Assembly (NCBI GenBank): GCA_947448495.1
Contig: CANFNX010000011.1
Span: 1-35,329, forward strand
DNA: 35,329 nt
Direction: 5' to 3'
DNA from: Bacteriovoracaceae bacterium
Lineage (GTDB): Bacteria > Bdellovibrionota > Bacteriovoracia > Bacteriovoracales > Bacteriovoracaceae
Positions 9,477-18,794 of the stretch are shown here, in pieces; position 1 is the stretch's first letter; every line of letters starts with the position of its first letter. Both the position numbers and the translations under genes were made by a program. Below the pieces are notes generated by a model. That model searched no databases and was not told the origin of the DNA. It worked only from the letters and a program-made list of their open reading frames with translations.

Positions 9477-10295
9477 CTAGCAATACGAGTTGTTAAGAAT
9501 CTCTCCTAACCCACCCGCACCTGGTACAATATATTGAATAGAATTTAAGCCTTTTTCTTTTGCCCACAATTTTCCCGGTATTTCTTCAAGAGCTTCCCTA
9601 GTAGACAAACCGCGATCTAGTCTCAACGTAAAGATTTTAAGATCAGGACAACTTTTAGTCACGCGCTCGATATATTCCGGGGTAATAATCAAGTGCATGG
9701 CCACAATCATTTTTGGACAACCACCAACATGATTTTTATAGTGATTGTAGACTTCTACAATCGTACCACCAGTTGCTCCCATCGGGTCTGGTAAAAGAAC
9801 AATTGCCTCATCAACATCGCCACCAATTTTAGAACCAGAAATATTTACGCCAGTCACTTTACCTTCCTGATCACTTACTCGGGCGACATAGAAATGGTCC
9901 TGTCTAACGCCACTCGGACGTAGAAAATAGTTAAGTTTCTCGTAGCAGATATGTGAGGGAAAAGTTCCCGCTCGTGCCAAATCAACAATCACCGCGCGAG
10001 ATTGAGGATTTACAATTTCTCCCTCATAAATGGCTTCAGGGTGTGAAGTTTTCATTCTTGTTTCAACTGAAGCACTGACTCTGGGAAATTGACTGTCAAT
10101 GACCTGATCGAGAAGGTAATTATACAGCATTGAGACAATATGATTGATTTGGGGTTGCTCTGTTGCAGGAGAGCCTAATTTTGCGAGCAAAGTCAGCATT
10201 AAAGGAGAAGAAAGAATATGAACATTTTCTCCATAATAATGGACCTGTTCATTGGTCTTAAAGCTTAGTTGCTGGTGTTGAAAATCTTTTGCCAT
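9477..10295 (-). CDS. upp: Uracil phosphoribosyltransferase-like protein (long form)
   Basis: AVIVDLARAGTFPSHI, VLLPDPMGATGGTIVEVY PRPP motif and YIVPGAGGLGEILNNSYC C-terminus. Confidence 0.85.
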   Translation of the reverse strand: MAKDFQHQQLSFKTNEQVHYYGENVHILSSPLMLTLLAKLGSPATEQPQINHIVSMLYNYLLDQVIDSQFPRVSASVETRMKTSHPEAIYEGEIVNPQSRAVIVDLARAGTFPSHICYEKLNYFLRPSGVRQDHFYVARVSDQEGKVTGVNISGSKIGGDVDEAIVLLPDPMGATGGTIVEVYNHYKNHVGGCPKMIVAMHLIITPEYIERVTKSCPDLKIFTLRLDRGLSTREALEEIPGKLWAKEKGLNSIQYIVPGAGGLGEILNNSYC

Positions 10296-10320
10296 GGTGA
10301 TTTAGGGTACCATGGCAAAA
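10287..10320 (-). repeat. Perfect 12-bp inverted repeat (ttttgccatggt / accatggcaaaa, 10-nt spacer) covering the upp start codon
   Basis: Arms 10287-10298 and 10309-10320; the upp ATG (10293-10295) lies inside one arm. Confidence 0.9.
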
Positions 10321-10332
10321 TAAGAAATGTCT

Positions 10333-10953
10333 CTAGTTTGAAAGTTGAGCGAGAGGCTTAATCTCTTCATCTAAGGGAAGAAGAGCTTGCTCCTCATGCT
10401 CATCATATTGATAGTGGCCACGGCAACGTGCTTCATAAGCATCAGTCTCGCCTAGTAGAACTCGATCTTTGCAAGCACTGAGCCTCTGTGAACGAGTCGC
10501 CGGAGCACCACAAACAGTACAAATAGAATGAATTTTCATGACTTCATCTGCTAGCGCCAGGAGTGTCGGCATTGGACCAAAAGGCTGGGCACGATAATCA
10601 AGATCTAAACCAGCACAAATAACTCTATACCCTCGTGCCGCCAACTTCGTCACAACTGTAATTATGTTTTCATCAAAAAATTGCACTTCATCTATCGCTA
10701 CCACTCGAGTGGAGTCCTTAAGTCGAATCAAGATATCAACCGCATTCTCTACAGGCTCAGATTTAATTGCTTGAGATGAGTGAGAAACAACATCTTCCTT
10801 ATCGTAACGAACATCAATAGCAGGTTTGAAAATTTGAACTCTTTGCTTGGCAATTTGAGCACGTTTCACTCGACGAATCAGCTCTTCTGTTTTACCAGAA
10901 AACATTGGACCGCAAACAACTTCAATTGAACCATGAAAGTACTGGTGCGTCAC
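10333..10953 (-). CDS. tdk: Thymidine kinase; GTG start at 10953 preferred over ORF-track 11025
   Basis: GSIEVVCGPMFSGKTEELIRRVKRA P-loop, VVAIDEVQFFD, CTVCGAPATRSQR zinc ribbon; GAGGAGA SD precedes GTGACGCACCAG. Confidence 0.93.
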   Translation of the reverse strand: MTHQYFHGSIEVVCGPMFSGKTEELIRRVKRAQIAKQRVQIFKPAIDVRYDKEDVVSHSSQAIKSEPVENAVDILIRLKDSTRVVAIDEVQFFDENIITVVTKLAARGYRVICAGLDLDYRAQPFGPMPTLLALADEVMKIHSICTVCGAPATRSQRLSACKDRVLLGETDAYEARCRGHYQYDEHEEQALLPLDEEIKPLAQLSN

Positions 10954-11081
10954 AGGGTCATCTCCTCGAAATAAAATTACTTTTGTGTGTAAAACAATAG
11001 TTCCAAACAAACGAAAATCTGACAATCACACTTGGTTTTACAAAGGCATGAATTCCCGTGGCCGTAAGAAAATATCAGGGA

Positions 11082-11738
11082 CTAAAAGACTGAAACTAAA
11101 CAAATTACACTGAATATCAGCACGCTAAAGACAAAAGCCGCAATTAAGGTTGGCGTTAAAAGAATGACCCAGGCGAGGGACCTTGAAGCTCCTAAATTAG
11201 AGCGCAATCCCGCATAAAGCAGAAAATAGTAGAGAAAACTTTGAATGAAATCACCAAGAAAAGGAATAACACAAAACAAGTTCGAACTAAGAGCATGAGT
11301 CGTGATCTGATCAGCAATCTCCTCATGAGGTAACTCTGGGTTCAACCATTTACTGAAAATCCTAATAACCCATGACCAAACCTCAGTCATGACAAAAGCG
11401 GCAATTGGAAAAAAGATAATATCGAGGGCAGCTGAAAAAAGGACAAAGTAGTAAGTCGAAATACCAGAGCTATAAACGATATCCTGAAGAACAGGAAAAC
11501 TTTCACTCTGAAAACGCAGAAAGGCTTGCAAGAAAAAATTTATAATGACGATTTTCCCCACACCCCTGATGAGGGCAAAGATCCATGAAATCCCTAGCGC
11601 TTCAGATAAATTAAGGGGCTCAAAAAGATGTTCACCATGCCCAGGCAGGGCAAGATGATGACGGAATTGCTGATGAATCCTAAAAGGATGAATCAATACC
11701 ATCAGATACGTTTCGAACAAATCAAATAAATGTCTCAC
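11082..11738 (-). CDS. Multi-pass membrane protein, Yip1-like
   Basis: Multi-TM with N-terminal LIHPFRIHQQFRH...LNLSEALGISWIFALIRG pattern seen in Yip1-domain proteins. Confidence 0.55.
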   Translation of the reverse strand: MRHLFDLFETYLMVLIHPFRIHQQFRHHLALPGHGEHLFEPLNLSEALGISWIFALIRGVGKIVIINFFLQAFLRFQSESFPVLQDIVYSSGISTYYFVLFSAALDIIFFPIAAFVMTEVWSWVIRIFSKWLNPELPHEEIADQITTHALSSNLFCVIPFLGDFIQSFLYYFLLYAGLRSNLGASRSLAWVILLTPTLIAAFVFSVLIFSVICLVSVF

Positions 11739-11742
11739 CCTA

Positions 11743-13053
11743 CTACTTTAGCACATCCGCAAAAGTTGCGAGAAAAGAATTATTTAAATAAAAGAAATGC
11801 GCCTTAAAACCTCTAGTCAAATTAACAAGTATAAGCTCCTCTTGCTTCTTCCAAAAAAGTATTTCCTGACCAAAAATTTCAACTCTTAGATGGGAACCTG
11901 ACAAAAGTATCTTTTTTTCAGAGTTAGTTAATTGAGAAACTCGATCGGCCTGGTCCTTGTCGCCTAAATTCAATAGGTATTCGAAGAGCAGACTCATCTT
12001 AGGGGAGTCGACTTTGAAGGCCGAAGTTTCAAACCCAAGTGGCTCACTATTTATAAGGTTAACATAAGCCGATTTATCGTCTTGCATGAAATGGACCCTC
12101 GTTTTTGAAAAGGGTTTTAGAACCGAATGCGGAATGACTTTTTTGTCCCAAAAATCCTGAAGATTTACAAAAAAGGGTTTTAGCGTTCCCCCAATCATGA
12201 GCCAAGCTCGCTTGTTTTTGGAATCAACAATGTAAGAATCGGCTGATCGTGAGGAGTTTAACCAAAGCTCCCAAATCTCTGACGAGTGATCACCAAGAAA
12301 AGAGATTTTTCCTAGAAGATGCTTTTTTATTGACTCGCTATAGGTGACTTCCTTCTTGAGAGTGACTTGCGTAAGGAGAGAAATAAACTTGTCACCAATT
12401 TTGTCATGTACAGATATCCCTTCAATTGGCGGCGGAACTGTTTCATTGGATTTTAAATTAAGTTCAAAACTGGGGCGACTTTCTAATTCGATTAAAATTT
12501 TACCCGCAGAAAGAAGTGGGTAATAACGAAAGAGTTGGGTTTCAATCAAGTTGGTAAGTTTTAGACCAAATAGCTTTTTAAAGTTTTGGTATTTAATCTC
12601 AGCAAGTTTTGTATCGTCATCTGTGATTTCCCCACTTGTACCATCGATGGTGGCAATCATGATTTGATTTCCTCTTGCCAGATAAAACCCCTGACGATCA
12701 AAAGTTAAATCCCCTAATAGAAAATCCTCATTATTCACCTTGAAAGAAAGTGCCGTAGAAAAGAAAGTACCCTTATCACCTGTAATTGTTTTTACTTGCC
12801 GTATTGAGTATAGTTGCTTTTCGAGTTGATGAAGGGAATTATGCGATAGAAGCTGAGCACCACTCCACCACTGCTGGTTTTTCTTTGTAGCCTCAATATC
12901 TCCCCACCGAATGTAATGAAGATCTTGGCCCGAGAAAAGGAGATCTTTGGTTAATGATTTGTCAAAATCAGAACGTATTCGCTTTTCATGAAAAAAGTAA
13001 GTGCCGATTAATAAAATGATTAAAATTCCAACTAAACTCAGGTTTTTTTTCAT
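11743..13053 (-). CDS. DUF4340-like membrane-anchored protein
   Basis: N-terminal TM helix followed by a long beta-rich domain; position next to a GldG-like gene is typical of DUF4340. Confidence 0.6.
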   Translation of the reverse strand: MKKNLSLVGILIILLIGTYFFHEKRIRSDFDKSLTKDLLFSGQDLHYIRWGDIEATKKNQQWWSGAQLLSHNSLHQLEKQLYSIRQVKTITGDKGTFFSTALSFKVNNEDFLLGDLTFDRQGFYLARGNQIMIATIDGTSGEITDDDTKLAEIKYQNFKKLFGLKLTNLIETQLFRYYPLLSAGKILIELESRPSFELNLKSNETVPPPIEGISVHDKIGDKFISLLTQVTLKKEVTYSESIKKHLLGKISFLGDHSSEIWELWLNSSRSADSYIVDSKNKRAWLMIGGTLKPFFVNLQDFWDKKVIPHSVLKPFSKTRVHFMQDDKSAYVNLINSEPLGFETSAFKVDSPKMSLLFEYLLNLGDKDQADRVSQLTNSEKKILLSGSHLRVEIFGQEILFWKKQEELILVNLTRGFKAHFFYLNNSFLATFADVLK

Positions 13054-14591
13054 AACACTCTTCGACGTCTATAGACAAATATGGCCGCAGAGAAAAAGAC
13101 AATTGGCACAATAAGAATAGCTATAACAAATATCAGTTGAATATGTTGAGCACTTAGGAAGACAGGGAACTCCTCAACACCTGGCCTATTTAAAGAAATT
13201 AACCCCTCATCTTTAACTAACCAGTTCAGAGAATTTAAAAATAAATGAGGGTTACCTGTTTGGTTTTGATAAGCATTAATTAAGAATGAACTAGATCCTA
13301 ACAAGATGAATCTTGAATCAAGCACACTCCCTTGACCAACTTTTTCACCAATCCCAATTAATCCAATCGGTCCTTTTAGGTCCTCATTTTCTTTAAAGAC
13401 AGCCTGACCTTTGACAGCTGCTTTCAAATCTGTTTCTGCCCAGCTACCAGGAAAGGCGGAGGTAAAGGCCAGGATGGTAGCAGCATCATTGCCCTCAAGA
13501 GTCGAGACAGATGAACTCAAGGGAAAAACTGTTCTTAAATTAAAATTGGCCGTAATCGGGTGGTTTGATTCATACCTATTGATGACTGGTATAGTTGCCT
13601 CAGACCCCTGAACAGTCGAGAGACGATCAATCACAATATCTTTTCCGAGCTTAAGACCGTATGGCCGCGCTAATTTAGTTAAGTTGTCATAAACTTCAGA
13701 CTTAAAAGCAGGTGCTAAGGCGAGATAAACACTCCCCCCAGACCCAAGGTAATTTTCAAGCTGCTTAATTTCAGAATCAAGAAAACCTGAGATCGGACCA
13801 AAAATCAAAACAGCTGAGGCATCTGTAGGTATTTTTTGAGTTTGTGTTAAGTCTAAATCTCGAAGCTCATAATTTTGATCCTTCATTCGCTGGCAAAGAT
13901 CAGATATACCTTCTTGCGTTTTAACCTGACACGATAACTCTTGATGACCCGTGATCATATAAAGCACAATTTTATCTTTCTTAATCACTTTTAGAATCGC
14001 ATTAGTCACAGAAAGTTCACCCGTCATGGCAAATCGTGTTTCAATATTTTTGGAAGCAACGATAATGGTTCCATTTTCCGTAATATTTTTCTCGCGCACT
14101 AAATCTGGACGAACATCTGTGTCAACAGCGTTTAGTTGTATATATTGACTCTTGGCCTCATACAGTTTTAAAACATCTAAGATCGGCTTCCATTCTTCTC
14201 GCTTGGCATATAGGGTAAGAGATAAAGGAGACTTGACCATTGAAATAATCTTTAATGTTTGCTCGGTTAAACTGTTTCGCTTTTCCTGAGTGAGATCAAA
14301 TTCTTTATAGTTTTTATTACCTAGATAGTTCAAAACCCCAACAATACTGAGAACTAGTAAAACGTTGAAAACATGAAATAAGACATTCCTAAAATAATGG
14401 CTCTTTATAAATGAACGAACCTCTGCCCAACGTGTAAGGATAAGTAAAAGAGCAAGTGTGACAGAAAAGATGCTCAGGCCAATATTCAAGGTTTTGTATT
14501 CGGGAGCAGAAATCCAGAGAGAAATAGCTGCCAGCGTCACCAAGACATTTACAATCACCCAAAGTGGGTAGAGAAAATTTTTCATCACCAA
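13050..14591 (-). CDS. GldG-like ABC-associated auxiliary protein
   Basis: TM anchor, YKEFDLTQEKRNSLTEQTLKII, VLYMITGHQE, GGSVYLALAP and C-terminal TM, as in GldG/ABC-type uncharacterised transport proteins. Confidence 0.85.
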   Translation of the reverse strand: MVMKNFLYPLWVIVNVLVTLAAISLWISAPEYKTLNIGLSIFSVTLALLLILTRWAEVRSFIKSHYFRNVLFHVFNVLLVLSIVGVLNYLGNKNYKEFDLTQEKRNSLTEQTLKIISMVKSPLSLTLYAKREEWKPILDVLKLYEAKSQYIQLNAVDTDVRPDLVREKNITENGTIIVASKNIETRFAMTGELSVTNAILKVIKKDKIVLYMITGHQELSCQVKTQEGISDLCQRMKDQNYELRDLDLTQTQKIPTDASAVLIFGPISGFLDSEIKQLENYLGSGGSVYLALAPAFKSEVYDNLTKLARPYGLKLGKDIVIDRLSTVQGSEATIPVINRYESNHPITANFNLRTVFPLSSSVSTLEGNDAATILAFTSAFPGSWAETDLKAAVKGQAVFKENEDLKGPIGLIGIGEKVGQGSVLDSRFILLGSSSFLINAYQNQTGNPHLFLNSLNWLVKDEGLISLNRPGVEEFPVFLSAQHIQLIFVIAILIVPIVFFSAAIFVYRRRRVL

Positions 14592-15343
14592 TTCCTCCGT
14601 CCAAGACTCTTCACTGTCAGAAGACCAAAAATGAAAACAAAGCTCAGATAATAAATAATATCTTGCGTTCCTATGCTTCCTCGCAAAATTCTCTCAAAAT
14701 GAGAGGTGATTCCAATATAAGTAAAGATTTCAGAAATGACATAATTTGAATTTAAATGCCCTCCCCATGTGATCATCCACAGAAACATGATTCCAAGGAT
14801 AGAAAGGAGAGATGATACAATTTGATTAGCAGATATTGATGAACAAAAAACGCCCAACGATACATAGGCCAAAGCATTTAGAATTACGGCGAGATAAGAT
14901 GATCCAAGCATACTAAAGTCTTTGATACCTATTCCCCATATCACAATAGGAAAGATGATAGTCATCACGAGCAAACTCATAACCAACAGCAAAGCAGCAA
15001 CACCTTTTGCAAGAACTAACTGCCAATCACGAATCGGTGAAAGCCAATAGAGATCAATCGTCTCCATTCTCCTTTCCTCAGAAAAAAGCTTCATTGTTAT
15101 GATAGGGACAAAAAAGAGGAAAAGAAAATTTACGTTCGCGAAAAACTTTAAAACTACTTCTTCTACAAAGGAAATCTGTTCTGTGTAATTTGGGGGCAAA
15201 CTTTGAATACCATCAGAATAGGTCACCAGGAGATTAAAGAAAATGATACCACTAATAAGAGAAAAAAGACCTATCAGGACATAGGCCAGTGGTGAAGCAA
15301 AATATGACTCTAATTCTTTTTTGATTAATGTGAATGTCATCAC
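14585..15343 (-). CDS. ABC-2 type permease, GldF-like
   Basis: IKKELESYFASPLAYVLIGLF N-terminus, PIITMKLFSEERRMETIDLYWLSPI, about six TM segments. Confidence 0.88.
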   Translation of the reverse strand: MMTFTLIKKELESYFASPLAYVLIGLFSLISGIIFFNLLVTYSDGIQSLPPNYTEQISFVEEVVLKFFANVNFLFLFFVPIITMKLFSEERRMETIDLYWLSPIRDWQLVLAKGVAALLLVMSLLVMTIIFPIVIWGIGIKDFSMLGSSYLAVILNALAYVSLGVFCSSISANQIVSSLLSILGIMFLWMITWGGHLNSNYVISEIFTYIGITSHFERILRGSIGTQDIIYYLSFVFIFGLLTVKSLGRRNW

Positions 15344-16266
15344 TTAGTCTCCGTCATATGTAAAAAGATATCTTCCAGTTCTGGCGACTCCACATGCATC
15401 GTTTGAAGTTTAACTCCATGTGAGATCAGAAATTTCGAAAGCTCATAACGAATATCCTTATCCTGGTGAAAATTGATAAGAAATTGTTCTTCATTGTTTA
15501 GGACATGGTGATGAGTGATCTCGTAAGAACCGAAAGAGGTTAGATCAGGAAGTTTTTCTGAGGGTCCAATACCTACCTTTAATACTAGTCCTTGTCGAAA
15601 TTTCTGATGAATTTCACTCAAGTCGCCAGACGCGCGTATTTTACCTCTATGGATAATCGTTATCTGATCACAAATTTGCTCAACCTCACTCAATATGTGT
15701 GAAGAAAATAGAATCGTTTTTTGACCGGCGAGCTTTTTAATAAAGTCTCTTAGTTCAACCACGGCCTGAGGGTCTAATCCATTTGTAGGCTCATCTAAAA
15801 TTAAAAAAGGAGCATCATAGACGATCGCCCCACCAAGACCAACTCTTTGCCTAAATCCCTTAGACAAATTCCCTATTAATCTACTCTTCACTTGCGTTAG
15901 ATTTAATTCCTCCATGACTTTTTCTACTTTTTCTTTCACATGCTGAACACGATGTAACTTCGCTACAAAACTCAAATAATTTTCAACCTTCATATCGAGA
16001 TAAAGTGGGGCATTCTCTGACAGAAGACCAATAAGATTTTTAGAATCATTTTTTTCTGGTGAAATTTTCTGACCAAAGAGCCTAATTTCACCGTCCGTGG
16101 GTAATAAAAGACCAGCTATCATTTTCATAGTGGTAGACTTCCCGGCACCATTTGGGCCAAGAAACCCATGAATTGATCCAGACTTCACCTGAAAAGACAC
16201 ATTTGAGACAGCTGTACGACCAGGATATTCCTTAGTGACACCATCAACTATTAAAATTTTTTCCAT
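15340..16266 (-). CDS. ABC transporter ATP-binding protein, GldA-like
   Basis: Walker A GPNGAGKST, signature LSKGFRQRVGLG, Walker B FLILDEPTNGLDP; MEKILIVDG start preferred. Confidence 0.94.
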   Translation of the reverse strand: MEKILIVDGVTKEYPGRTAVSNVSFQVKSGSIHGFLGPNGAGKSTTMKMIAGLLLPTDGEIRLFGQKISPEKNDSKNLIGLLSENAPLYLDMKVENYLSFVAKLHRVQHVKEKVEKVMEELNLTQVKSRLIGNLSKGFRQRVGLGGAIVYDAPFLILDEPTNGLDPQAVVELRDFIKKLAGQKTILFSSHILSEVEQICDQITIIHRGKIRASGDLSEIHQKFRQGLVLKVGIGPSEKLPDLTSFGSYEITHHHVLNNEEQFLINFHQDKDIRYELSKFLISHGVKLQTMHVESPELEDIFLHMTETK

Positions 16267-16363
16267 ATTTATTTCCGATTCAGTATGACCCAACTACAAT
16301 TAAATCTTTAAAGTGAATCAACACTGTAGTTCCTGGCTTAAGTGCCGAAAAGCTCATTACACT

Positions 16364-17368
16364 ATGACTATTTTAGATACTTTTAAGTCAAGAATACAAG
16401 CCGCAGATAAGATTCTTATCACAACTCACGAATTCCCTGACGCTGATGGCATCGGGAGTGAAATCTCGCTCTGTCTTGCCTTAAGAGAACTGGGCAAAAC
16501 TGCATATTGTGTGAATGAAGAGTCCCTACTCGATAGATATCAATATCTTGATCAAGATCATACTGTTATGGGGCTCAAAAAATTTCAAGAGTACCACAAA
16601 GACTTTAGACCAGATCTAGTCATTGTCGTTGATACCAATACAAAGGCGAGAATCGGCCAAAATCTGGCCAAATACCTCGACGAAGCCACAACCACCCTTT
16701 TTATCGATCACCACCCTTGTCGAGGAAGAGATCTTTCAACTCATTGTATAGATGTTTCAGCGGCAGCTACCGGTCAGCTGGTTGGAGAAATGATTGAGTA
16801 TATCGGGGTAAAATTTACTAAAAAAATCGCCTTACCTATCTATACCGCTATCATCATCGATACTAGTTCTTTTAGATACCCAACCGTATCGGCAGCAACG
16901 CACTCTCTTGTCTCGAAATTGATGGCGACAGGAATTAATCCCCCTGAAGCCTACAATGGCATTTATGGAACAAAAAAAATTATTCACATGCATTTGCTAT
17001 CAAAAATATTAAGCTCGGCTGCCACAAATAAAGAAGAGACCATTGCCTGGATGTTGCTCAAGAAAGAAGATATTGATCAATTTAAATCCGATATCGAAGA
17101 TACCCACGCTTTCATCAATCATTTACTTGTCCTTAATAACATTAAAATTGCTATCATGTTTAGAGATGATGGCGACCAAGTTAAAATGAGTCTTCGCTCA
17201 TCCGGTGATGTTGATGTAGGGCTTGTCGCCCAGTCATTGGGTGGTGGTGGACATAATCACTCCGCCGCAACAATCTTATTCAGAGAGAATGGTGAGACGA
17301 CAGAGGCTTTAATTAAAAGAACAGTGAGCAAAGTAGAATTAGTTCTTTTGAGCTTCGCCCAAGCCTAG
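16364..17368 (+). CDS. DHH/DHHA1 phosphoesterase, NrnA-like (oligoribonuclease/pAp phosphatase family)
   Basis: THEFPDADGIGS, VVDTNTKARIG, IDHHPC and GGGGHNHSAA DHHA1 motif; ATG at 16364 preferred. Confidence 0.9.
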   Translation: MTILDTFKSRIQAADKILITTHEFPDADGIGSEISLCLALRELGKTAYCVNEESLLDRYQYLDQDHTVMGLKKFQEYHKDFRPDLVIVVDTNTKARIGQNLAKYLDEATTTLFIDHHPCRGRDLSTHCIDVSAAATGQLVGEMIEYIGVKFTKKIALPIYTAIIIDTSSFRYPTVSAATHSLVSKLMATGINPPEAYNGIYGTKKIIHMHLLSKILSSAATNKEETIAWMLLKKEDIDQFKSDIEDTHAFINHLLVLNNIKIAIMFRDDGDQVKMSLRSSGDVDVGLVAQSLGGGGHNHSAATILFRENGETTEALIKRTVSKVELVLLSFAQA

Positions 17369-17751
17369 TTAAGCGAGCGATACATAAATCCAAAAATCAT
17401 GAGGACCACAAAAAATGTCATGACGACATTCTGAACCTTTTTAAACTTATTACGGACTTCAGTGGCATCACTCGGTTTATAATGTTCCTGAGCAACCTCA
17501 TCGAAATCAGGGGCCTCAAGCTCTGGATAAATTCCTAAATCTGCCAGCTTCGACTTCGCGGTGTCAGGTAATTTATTAAATTCATCATTGGGAATTTCAA
17601 TTTGATAAAAAGAAGTGTCACCTCTTCCGCCCTTGGCCTTTACGTTCTCAGTTGATCCTCCAGCGGCATCGACGTGATATTGAGTCTTATGCTGATCTAG
17701 AATCTTGGTGATAAGATTAATTTCGTGTTGTGAAAGTCCAATTGTAATCAT
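17365..17751 (-). CDS. Hypothetical protein with C-terminal transmembrane helix
   Basis: Complete ORF overlapping neighbours by 4 nt; hydrophobic VVMTFFVVLMIFGFMY near the C-terminus. Confidence 0.7.
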   Translation of the reverse strand: MITIGLSQHEINLITKILDQHKTQYHVDAAGGSTENVKAKGGRGDTSFYQIEIPNDEFNKLPDTAKSKLADLGIYPELEAPDFDEVAQEHYKPSDATEVRNKFKKVQNVVMTFFVVLMIFGFMYRSLN

Positions 17752-18794
17752 TCGTTTTTTTCCAGAAATTTGACCATCCGGGACTTAAACAATCTTTCAT
17801 TCCATTTCAAACCGAAACGCCTCAGCGCTCTTCTATCCATCGAAAGATAAGATGCTTCAATCTCATGATAAATCGAGTTTATAGTATCGTGATTAAATTC
17901 ACTCATAAAATAAGTGCCTTGAGTGAGGAATTCTCTATTGAGCTTATTGTCTATGACAACCACCGGTCTACCGGTGCAGAGAGCTCCAAAAGCTTTTGCA
18001 GGAAAAAACGTTGTAGAAAAAGACCATATCGCTTTGGCCTGATGAGAGTACATCGCACTGGTCGCTTCACAATGATCCCCAGCAAAATCAATTTGTGGAA
18101 ACTCTTTTTTTACATCAAGCAGATGCTCAAATGGCCCCATAACTCGGACAGTTTCACCTTTGTCTAAGAGAACCTTCGCAACGGATCGAAATTGATGCTG
18201 ATTAAGATCGTGGGTATAAATGAGATGATGATCAAATAAAAAATTGTGATCCTCATCTTTGACGAAAGAATATTCCTCAGTTCTAAAAGTGGGTTGAATC
18301 ACTTCTGCATTAGGGAGTGAAAGGAGTTCTTTTAAGGACTCAGAACTCACAGCAATTTTTTGATATTTCGTCAGGGCCTTCTCACGCCATTCGTTTACAT
18401 AAGGGCCGAAAACTTTTTGCCAGCCAAGTGATGAAGAATCGACCAAATTCCAATCAACAATATATAAAAATCGCTTCACATGAGAAGGAAAATTAAGTCC
18501 ATGAATGTATCCACGACTTAAGACAATCACCTTTTCAATCGAAGGATGAAAAGGAATTGCCTTCACGGCCGAAGGCAGGATCCAATAATTCTTTCTTAAA
18601 AGATGAGGTTTCTTGGCCTTATGACTAAGAAAACTAGAAACAATTGGTCTGGTTTCAATCGTCCCGAGTATAGAGCCTTGCCGATGAGCAATGGTATAAA
18701 TTTCAGAATTGGGAAAAAGATTTAGTACCATTTCTAAGAGGAAAGTAGATTCTTCACGCTCTAATAATGAGTCGATACAAATAGCAGTTTTCAT
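17748..18794 (-). CDS. Glycosyltransferase-like protein (GT4-like)
   Basis: IAVSSESLKELL, EVIQPTFRTEEY, AFGALCTGRPVVVIDNKLNREFL resemble GT4 donor-site regions. Confidence 0.65.
   Translation of the reverse strand: MKTAICIDSLLEREESTFLLEMVLNLFPNSEIYTIAHRQGSILGTIETRPIVSSFLSHKAKKPHLLRKNYWILPSAVKAIPFHPSIEKVIVLSRGYIHGLNFPSHVKRFLYIVDWNLVDSSSLGWQKVFGPYVNEWREKALTKYQKIAVSSESLKELLSLPNAEVIQPTFRTEEYSFVKDEDHNFLFDHHLIYTHDLNQHQFRSVAKVLLDKGETVRVMGPFEHLLDVKKEFPQIDFAGDHCEATSAMYSHQAKAIWSFSTTFFPAKAFGALCTGRPVVVIDNKLNREFLTQGTYFMSEFNHDTINSIYHEIEASYLSMDRRALRRFGLKWNERLFKSRMVKFLEKNE

Noticed and set aside
10954-11025. 24-residue N-terminal extension of thymidine kinase in the ORF track
   Set aside because: Strong SD (GAGGAGA) before GTG at 10953 and family length support the shorter start.
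17865-18167. + strand 100-aa ORF antisense to the glycosyltransferase-like gene
   Set aside because: No family signature; opposite strand has a coherent complete protein.
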